From Phoronis pallida (lineage: Eukaryota > Phoronida > Phoronidae), in NCBI GenBank assembly GCA_028565715.1, contig JAOXYC010207239.1, positions 1 through 11,430 on the forward strand: a stretch of DNA of 11,430 nucleotides, written 5' to 3'. The translations under genes were made by a program, and so were the position numbers. Below the pieces are notes generated by a model. That model made no database searches. It worked only from the letters and a program-made list of their open reading frames with translations, and had not been told where the DNA came from. Every line of letters begins with the position of its first letter. Positions within the stretch are counted from its first letter, which is position 1. This document shows, piece after piece, positions 1 to 9,100 of this stretch.

Positions 1-172
1 AAGCCACCAAGCCAAACATGGCAAAGAGTTGTGGCTAATGTTAACGATAACAAGTACACCATTTCTGGTTTGAGTCCAGATACGGAATACGAGTTCCGTG
101 TCCGGGCTGAGAGTGATCGTGGAGTGACGGATCCGTCACTTCCTGTTTCAACATATGCGTATGCCGATAAAG
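1..172 (+). CDS. Exon 1 of window: C-terminal part of an FN3 domain
   Basis: The reading frame is open from base 1 and encodes residues 1-57 of the visible protein. The second half of an FN3 domain is clear: a Trp in TWQRV, the YTISGL strand, the hallmark YEFRVRAES strand and the closing DPSLPVSTY. The same closing PVST(Y/Q/L) recurs in the later FN3 exons. The exon ends in AAA G before donor GTAGGT, so the intron is phase 1. The start of the domain and probably of the exon lies outside the window. Confidence 0.85.
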
Positions 173-3100
173 GTAGGTGGCCCTGTACAAAAATCAGGAT
201 TTTTTAAAAGTGATTTTAAAAATTCAGTGTTTGTGTGACAAGATTGTATGTGTATGTGTATGTATGGGTACAAGTCTAATAAGTTGGTCCCTCGTTAATT
301 GGCGTTATTTAATCAATGACTGTTTCCAATGACTGAATAACGGAAGTTATGCGAGGGACCTACCTATGTATGTTGGTTATCAGTTATCACGATAGTTAGA
401 CCAGATTTTTATCTTTAATTTTTTCTATTCTGAGTTCTTTCACTAGTTTAGGTATCCTGGTTTGTAGATATCTTTATTCAAATAGTGGATGACAACTTTG
501 ATTTGCAATTTTTTAAATTAGAAGTGTACGATACCATATTTTCTCAGTTGTTTCTCTCCTCTGTGATTAATTATGTTTTCTAGTTGTTCTAGGTGATATC
601 TCATAAAATGTCAGTTTTTTCATTGACTGTGCTAAACTTTAATAACTTGAAATCCTTAATATACTTCTGGACATGGTTCTCGCCAGAAATTCTCAAACTG
701 ACATTTTGTTTGTAAATTAAAATTAAAGCATTTTTTTTTTTAAATTAAAAATTAAAAAATCATGAGATATCACAGCATGCCAATTCTATCTTATTCTTTC
801 TCTCTCTTTCTCTCTCTATGTGTTCACTGTGTTTTAGATTTACCAACCACTCTACCAGATCCCTGGATCACCAACTACAAACCTTCCCACGGTTCACTAG
901 ACTTGCACTGGTCACCCGACGTCCCTAAGCTCACTACTGACCATTCCTATAGCATTGAAATGAAAGAGCCCGACGTCTCTAAATGGGATTCCCTGGCACG
1001 TTCCGTTGCACTCCCACCATACCATGTGAGCGGGCTGAAACCATCGAGAGATTATGATTTCCGTGTGCTCTCTAATGCGTCGTCTGGTCTGACGATACCC
1101 TCACGTCCGGTGTCTACACAACCACTACGAGGTATAAGAAGAGGTTGGGTCTAAGACCATGAATTTCAGCTTGCTAGACCCAAGTTGAAATGTGGTTTGG
1201 AAAAAAACACTGAGACTATTTATTAATTATCACTATCGACAAACTTAGATTTATTTTAAATTTGAAAAAGAATAAAAATTGGTGTCCACATTTCTTTCTA
1301 CCTAATAAATTTGTTTCCTTTGGATTTGAGTGTAATTGGGTTGCACAACTTGGGTCTAGCAAGTTTGATTAATTACTATGTGAATCCAGTTTACACATAC
1401 AATAATATCTAAACTTAAGAATGGAGTTTGTATATTAGATTGGGTTCATAACCAAAGAATTATTGATTTTAGAAATTATACTAAACTTTTATTTATTGAA
1501 AACCCTTTTGGTGAGAGTCAGTTAGTAATTGCCCAATATTTTATCCCTGCACTTAACAAGATATTGCATGTACATCTTTCTATGTTTGCAAGCTTTGTAA
1601 CATGGAGCATGAATTTTGCGTGTGTCTGATGTTTTGTCATCATCTGTCCGTCTCTGTCTCTGTCTCTGTCCTGTGGTGTACAGCGTCTAATGAATGTTTT
1701 GTAATGTTGTGTCATATGTTTGCTGTGTGTTGTTATTGTTGTTGGTGTTGTGTGAATCTATCTCATTTTTTGTTACCCTGTCATTATGCAGAACAATATG
1801 TTCTAGGTTGACAGCATTTTCTTACCAAATTTCATCATCTGTACATGGACATTCTTTGAAATAATATATTGTGTGTGATTTCTGTGTGTGAAAAAATATT
1901 AACCAGTAATTTCCTTAAAATTCTGAGCTGGTTTTGTCTTTTCTTAAACTATGTAAAATGTTCTGTTTGCTTTGATGCTAATGGTGCTATGCTTATTAAT
2001 AATTTCTGCCTAAACGTACAATAATCATTTAAATTCTACCATTATTCCTTAAATTGACTTTAACCTTACCTGACATGTAATCTTTAACATGAGTATAACT
2101 TTATCTTTCTTTCTCCTTGCTTACAGCCACTCGCTTGGCCTATTTAACCTCTGACTTTGAACCCACTGACCTTTCACGCCGTCCTACACCACCTGACTAT
2201 ACCATCCGCCGATCCAGATTACCAAGCCCTGAACCATACACAAGAAAACCTGATTATGATTTTGATATTGACCTTCCAAGTGTGAGGTACCGAAGCAGAC
2301 TTCCCAGTCCAGAACCTTATGTTCGACGGAGGTTTGATTCACCAAGATCTGCGAACCGTCTGAGACTGCCATCAAGGGAGCCAAGCTTGAGACCAAGAAC
2401 AGGCCCTAGTTACAGTATTGAGCCAGATTTACCTAAATACGATTCGTACAAACCGAAGACACCGAAGTATGAACCATACTCCCCGAAGAGACCAAGTTAC
2501 GAGTCATACTCCATACCAGTTGATGATTCTTGGAAACTGCGGTTCCCTGGTGCAAAACAGACAGACTGGGACTATCTGACTACACGTCTGCCACGTTATA
2601 AGAAGCTGGCAAGTCCAGAACCGTATGCTCCACCAGGGCCTAGACTGACGTCTACCGACACCACAGCAATGAACAAATCACATGTTCCTATAAGAACACG
2701 CTTCCCTGGTGCGCGAGACACGGAGCTCAATTATTGGTTGGATGTTCTGCCTCATTACCGTCAGCGTCTATTCTCGCCTGAACCGTATGACTCCACCTAC
2801 AGACCGAGTCCACTAAGATCCTATCCCCGTGTGTCTACTCCTGCCAGGTCTACCAGAATGCCATCATCACTACCAGATTACGACTCATCATTTGCACGGT
2901 CACCATACAGGACTCCAAGGGACCGACTCTATGGAGACTATTCATATGATAGTATTGATGTCCCTAAGGTTTCTCCCTACGAACCTTTGCCCAGAACGAA
3001 AGGTAAATATTGAATACTACAGAATGAAGGAGCTTGTTTGAATGGTTGCTGTAAGAATTGTCTCATGTGGTAGATGAATGCGAATTAATAGAAGTCACTT

Positions 3101-6100
3101 ACCTAGTTCTCTCATTTCCAGTGTTATCTTTGATTCCTCTTATTTTATGTAACTTTTCATTTTATTTTATTTTACATCGCAATTATCAACTTTGATATTT
3201 TTTAGAAGCATGTTTCAAACTTTAGAAAAAAAAAAACTTACCTTTCTAATAGATATTTTTGTAACGTGTGGTTTAACTTCATTGACACCATCTTTAGCTA
3301 GAACAGGCATGCTTATCCAACCCACTTTTGGAAATTCTTGAGCACTAACCCCACTATTACCTCACCACACTGTCTTCTGCTTCCTCTTTCAGCACCATCT
3401 GGTGGTCTTTCCTATCCCTCACACCCCTGGATATCTAACTATCACCCTGACAGAGGCACACTTGACTTAGAATGGTCACCAAGCACAATAGATTCCACCC
3501 CCTCTACTTACCGTGTGGAGACCCGTCACCAAAGCAATTACAGCTGGTCGCCACTAGTGGCTGGCTTGACCAAACCGTATTATAGAGTCGAGGGTCTGGA
3601 TTACGATGATGATTATCAGTTCAGAGTGCTCCCCAAGCACTATGATGGTAGCTCCGGGCTGCCATCAAGACCCGTCTCGACTTTACCATACAGAAGACAA
3701 GGTACATGTAATGGGGCCATTGTGATACAAAATATTATTCTTGTCTCCACTGTTTTTCTGTTCTATTTGAATTGTTTTGAGTTCTAGATTTTCGTGCATG
3801 AGTAAAACACACAAAATTTGTTTAGACTGCACAAAGTTCTCAGTGGCGGATCCAGGGGGGAGCCCAAGGGGGCCCAGCCCCCCCTAAAAAAAACGCCAAA
3901 AGTGTGCACCCCCTGCAAGGGCATACCCCCCCAACGCAGTCCCCCCCTAACACGAAATCCTGGATCCGCTCCTGGTTATCAAAGTTATTTTTCAAAACAA
4001 GTCTTTATCCACTCTATTTATAACTTATTATTTTCAGCCTTGTCTTACTCACGCATTCCACACCACCCATGGATTACGAGTTACGAGCCAGATCACGGCA
4101 CTCTGGACCTCTCATGGACGTCCGCCATCCTCCCATCAACCTACGAGCCTTCCTCATACTCGCTGGAGGTGAGAGAACCACCAAGTCTCAAGTGGTCACC
4201 ATTGGCAAGTGATCTGAGGACACCACGGTACACTGTGAGGAATATTCTACCAGATAAAGAGTATGAATACAGGGTGCGTGGAGAGTTGGATGATGGGTAC
4301 ACCGATCCCTCAATGCCGGTGTCAACGTACCTGTTCCAAAGATCAAGTAAGTTCTTGAAACATGAAATTACAATTTTTATTTTCTTTCCTTGAATGTCTT
4401 TCCAAACCACTGATTGCTGTAGTTAGTTTCGTGTATAGCCCTGTAGATAAGAGCATAAAGCCATTTTGATTTTCCATTCTACATTATAATGCATTTGTGT
4501 CAGCCTTTAACATCGGTACCATAATGCTACATAAACTGCATTATAATAGTGTAGTGCAAATTAAGTTTTAAACCATTTTGCAAGCCGGTAGCATAAAATT
4601 AAAATTTCTGTCTCTATTAAAAGCTTTCAGTCTCTGCTCATACCTCATTTTGTAGATTTACATACTTTTTAGCTTTTTATGAAAATAACAAAAAGTAATT
4701 GTAGACTAGTTAAATGACTTGTTATTAGATTATAACCTATGTACTCTTAACAGTAAAGTAGTAATGATCAACCAAACACAGAGCTTAGAATAACATAAAT
4801 ATGAGCATGCCTAATCAATACCTTCTCTCTTTTTCTTTTTCTTTCTCTCTTTCTCATGACTAATATCTTCTCTCTATTAGCACCAACCCTTTCCACTTAC
4901 ACCACACCGCACCTTCCGCCCTACCGACCCTGGATCACCGACTATAATGCCAGCACCGGCATGCTTCACTTGAACTGGTCACCTAGTGTGATCTCACCAT
5001 CGGTGCTGACACCGATAACCTACAATGTTGAAATGCGAAAGTCTGATAGTTCTAACTGGACGAGGGCAGTTTCCGATGTGTCTTCCCCACACTGTGTGAT
5101 CCATGGATTATCCCCGGATGTGGATTATGAATTTAGAGTCAGGATGGTTGCTGATGGTGTTTCCACAGAACCATCTTTGTCGGTTTCCACCTATCCCTAT
5201 AGGTTCCATGGTAAGATCTGTGTGGCATGGTGCTGTTTTTCGATAGGGAATATACAGTGAAACGTGCATGTTCTTCCATTTCTGATGTCTAATTTTTATA
5301 TCGGTTCCATTTTTAAGTTAATTTGATTCCTACCAATGAGTGCTTTTGTTTTTTGGACTTCATCCTATTTTTGATGTTTTCCCAAAAAGTAAGTGGTATA
5401 AATTTGATTTATTTATTTCACTAGTTCCATTTCTTTATTTCATTTTAGTAATTGCACCTTTTGTGTAAATGACACCATTAATGAGGAATAATTTTGTTCC
5501 ATTTCAGATATACATTTGAAGAAACCTGAAGTGGCACCATATCCCTATGAACTTCCCGAGTCAGAGAGAAGTAGAGGTATATTGGATACTAGTTTGCTTA
5601 GCTCTTACTTTCTGTAATAAATAGCAAATAAGTATTTTGAGTTCTTCTTGATTTCTGGTGTGTTAGTTAATTTTAAAGTAACTCAAGGATCTTTAAAAGT
5701 ATAGGGTACAAGACGTCAACGGCAATTGTTATATCAATTGTAGTAACCTTTTCTGAGTCGTCTTGTTTTGAGCAGAATAGCTTTTCTGGCTGGCTCAGCC
5801 AGTTCTTCGGTTTGTACTGATGACGTTGGTGTTGCAAGACGTCATCAGACCCACGTGATAACCTATGAACATTCATACAAAGGCAATTGTTTTCTTTGTA
5901 TTTATTTTGAATTATTTTTGTGAATTTCCAGTGCCACCACGCCCTCTGTATGAGAAAGCAAGAATCAGTGACTACGACACCACATCACGGTCCCTCCGTC
6001 TTTCATGGCCAACTGGCCGACAACCAGCCTATGCCGCTTCCACCAATCTCTACTACTCAGTTGAATCCAGAGAACCACCAAGTCAACACTGGCGACAACT

Positions 6101-9100
6101 GGCATCAAATCTCACGACACCAGAATATTCGGTTAAAGGTTTCAACACAAGCAGAACATATGAGTACCGAATTAGAGTTGGAAACGACTATGGTATGAGT
6201 GAACCTTCTTTGCCTGTGTCGACCTATGACATCAAGAGGTCACAGGACAGAGACATCTATGGTGCTAAGCGAGGATCATCACTTCCTCCAAAAAGACAAG
6301 GTATATGAATGTTTGTATGTAATGATAAGGTTAACTCCATCATCATTTCATTGGTTTTTCAATACAACTAAGCTATCTATACTGCAAAGCGAGGAACGTC
6401 ACTTCCTCCAAAGACACTAGGTATGGCAATGTTTTTATAAAATGATACTCATTAATTCAAATTTACTCCATCTTCATTCCGTTGTTTTTAATGCAAATAT
6501 GCTGTTTTTTGAAATATACTCATTTCCCACAGGTCCTTCCATAACTGCTCCAAATACTAGCATTAATTTCATTCTAAAGGCTTTTTTTGATTTCAGCACC
6601 ACCAGACAGTATCCCCACCAAACCAGTTATCACAGAGTTAGATGGTGGAACATCTCTGCGTCTCTGGTGGAGTGCGGCCCGTAATCCATCGGGCTCTGCA
6701 CCAACTGACATCACCTACACCATCGAGAGTAGAGAGCCACCCAGTTTTAGCTGGACAAATGTGGCGAGAAACATCTCTGAATGTAGTTACATTGTGAGAG
6801 ATATCAGACCAGATAGAGACTATGTGTTCCGGGTTTTGGCTGTCAATGAGTTTGGTACGAGTGACCCATCGATGTATGTTACCAAATATATGTCAAGACG
6901 TAAGTAAAGAAATGAATTTTTTTTTCTAAAAATGTAGTCAATCTCTTGGTTTCTTATTTTGGGCAGAGGTGGGTGTTTTACCACTAGAGATATGAAGACC
7001 TGTTATTAAAGTTGGTAATTATAAAAAATTGAAAAATTTGGATTCAATCTTTTATGTTATATTTAGTTGTTTTCAAAACAAATGTACTCACTGTTCAGTA
7101 GATGAATCATTAAATAAAACTTTTCTTTTGCAGGTTACCAAAGCCCAAGTCCCTCGCGAAGACATAGAGCTTACAGCCCAGATCACACTCGCTATGAAAG
7201 TCCTCGCAAAGGATACAGCGCTAGTCCTTATCAAGTCCGTGGAGTTTCACGTAAGAAAAAAATACATTATTTGATCATTTTTATAGTGGATATTTAGACG
7301 TACATCATTTTTTTTAACAGATAATATGTTTGGTGTGTCTTCATAATTCTGATAAGTCGAATAATTTGGTCCCTCGTATAACTACCGTTATTTAGTTATT
7401 GGAAACACACTGACTGAATAACACCAATAAACGAGGGACCACATTATTGGACTTGTACCATAATGCATAACCAAGTTACCTTCTATTTGGTTTTGAGCAC
7501 CATTTGCATTTTTTGTGTGACATGGATCATTTGATGAAAAGAATATAATTATTAATTTTGTGTTTTTAAAAGTAAAAATAATTTTATTGATAATTTTAAT
7601 TTTCATTTTCAAAATATTTGTATTTTCGCTACAGCTCAATACAGTCTACCTCATCAGAAGAGAAACTTTGGTATATCACGATCATGGACACCTGACCTGA
7701 ATAAACCAATCAAATACGAGCTTTATGATATTCCCATGGACTGGGAACACGATACTCCAGAAAGACCATGTAAGTTTGAAGATTATTATTCTTCATAATC
7801 GTGCTTCGTTTCAATCTATTTTAAAATGATCAATTTTGAAAAATACGGAACTATTAATTTTGGAGGAGTATTTTGTTTTGTTTTTACATGGGAAGATTGA
7901 AATTTTGACTTGATGCAAATATTGAATAAAAATCTTTTGGATTGATAGAATTTATTACTATTCAGATAATATCAAATATTTACTAATTTTCAGATTTGGA
8001 GCCAAGGTTTGAAGCGTCACTTGGTCTAACACAGTATGCTGTGGAGAACTATGCTGCAAAGATTGAATGTTCTTTGTACGGTTACCCACCACCAAACATC
8101 AGGTAGGAGAGTTTGCCATTTTATTTAAAAATATTTGGAATCGGATCAGGAATTGAACCCAAGTCTTCTATTGTCATGATAGTTGTTCTGGTATGGTTAT
8201 TTCAAACCATTATAAATCTTAATATTATGTTTGCTTTGCTGGCCGAAGTGATAATTCTAATGAACAAGCGTTTAACACTTGATCACATTTTACCAACAGG
8301 TGGTTCTTAAATGAAGAGAAACTTATTTTCTTTTTGAATAATTGTATGGTAGTTCAAACCAGTCGAAATCTGAAAATGAATCGCTGAAAATGAACAAACT
8401 TTTGATCTTTGATCACATTTTGCAGATGGTTCTTCAATGAAGAGAAACTTGACCTAGATGAGCGATACAGTGCGTACTTGGCCCCAAGTGGTAACTGCTC
8501 ATTGGAGTTTGATAACTTCACAGACGCCGATATTGGAGAGTACAAGGTGTGCGCAGAGAACCAACCAGGACTCGCCACACTCGTTATCAAGTTGGATAAA
8601 GCAGGTGGGTGACGTCTGAGATGTGTATGAGTTTTTAAACGTAAAAGGCTCACCTCGCCTAATTGGGCCAAGACTGTTTCAGATATCCTTTGATCTCACT
8701 ATCAAGTAAAAGTTGTAAAAACTCATGAACATGTCGATAGAGATAACAACATGTATATTTATTTAAAATAGCCGTTAACCGACGTAAAATAGAAAATAAT
8801 AAAAATATATAATAAACAATTTGACGGTTAGAGTCGGTATATATAAAAGATGTAAAACAGTCAACGTTCTGAAATTGCTCCTTCCTCAAAGACTACGTAA
8901 TTTTTTTATTCTAACCTTCAAATTTTAAAAAAAATATTTTTATTATTAAAATGTACATTGCATGTTCCGAGATATCTTCTCTTCTTCACCAACAAACTGG
9001 GGTCAGAAATCCAGACTGCATGAACTGGAAACTAGTCAAGCAAACCAATTTTTTTTATAGATTGTATAACAAGCATTTAACTTGACTTCTTCATTTGGCA

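Larger units (their letters stand above)
173..837 (+). other. Intron 1 (665 bp)
   Basis: Donor GTAGGT, acceptor GTTTTAG after a CT-rich tract (about 791-820). It is AT-rich. It holds a short GTATGT microsatellite (about 245-266), one copy of a foldback MITE (267-360) and a split inverted repeat (593-773) with a T10 run. The open frame running from 762 into exon 2 is the pyrimidine tract read through, not an alternative start. Confidence 0.8.
1132..2126 (+). other. Intron 2 (995 bp)
   Basis: Donor GTATAAG, acceptor TGCTTACAG. It contains a perfect 18-bp inverted repeat (1170-1187 and 1346-1363), a short TCTCTG microsatellite (about 1647-1671) and a TG-rich stretch (about 1700-1755). Open frames on both strands around 1518-1811 are low-complexity Cys/Val-rich readings of these tracts and show no domain. 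I see no exon in it. Confidence 0.75.

Noticed and set aside
762-837. An in-frame ATG with a signal-peptide-like stretch in front of exon 2
   Set aside because: The hydrophobic residues come from translating the CT-rich tract in front of acceptor TTTTAG. The upstream FN3 exon joins exon 2 in phase, and muscle giants of this class are intracellular.
1518-1811. Overlapping open frames on both strands in intron 2, including a Cys/Val-rich one
   Set aside because: They arise from TCTCTG and TG-rich simple sequence, have no domain and no splice links in phase.
2184-2396. Minus-strand frame opposite exon 3
   Set aside because: It is a shadow of the codon bias in exon 3; all neighbouring evidence puts the gene on the + strand.
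3818-4037. Gly/Pro/Lys-rich N-terminal extension of exon 5
   Set aside because: It is the reading of the GC-rich MITE 3841-3980 in intron 4; exon 4 joins directly to 4038 in phase 1.
6533-6596. Strong acceptor CATTTCCCACAG at 6521-6532 and a possible longer exon 9
   Set aside because: Using it adds 64 nt, which puts exon 9 out of frame, and no donor lies before the true acceptor at 6596.
8143-8165. tRNA gene in intron 12
   Set aside because: Only a B-box-like GGGTTCAATTCC on the minus strand is seen; there is no A box or cloverleaf, so at most it is a SINE remnant.
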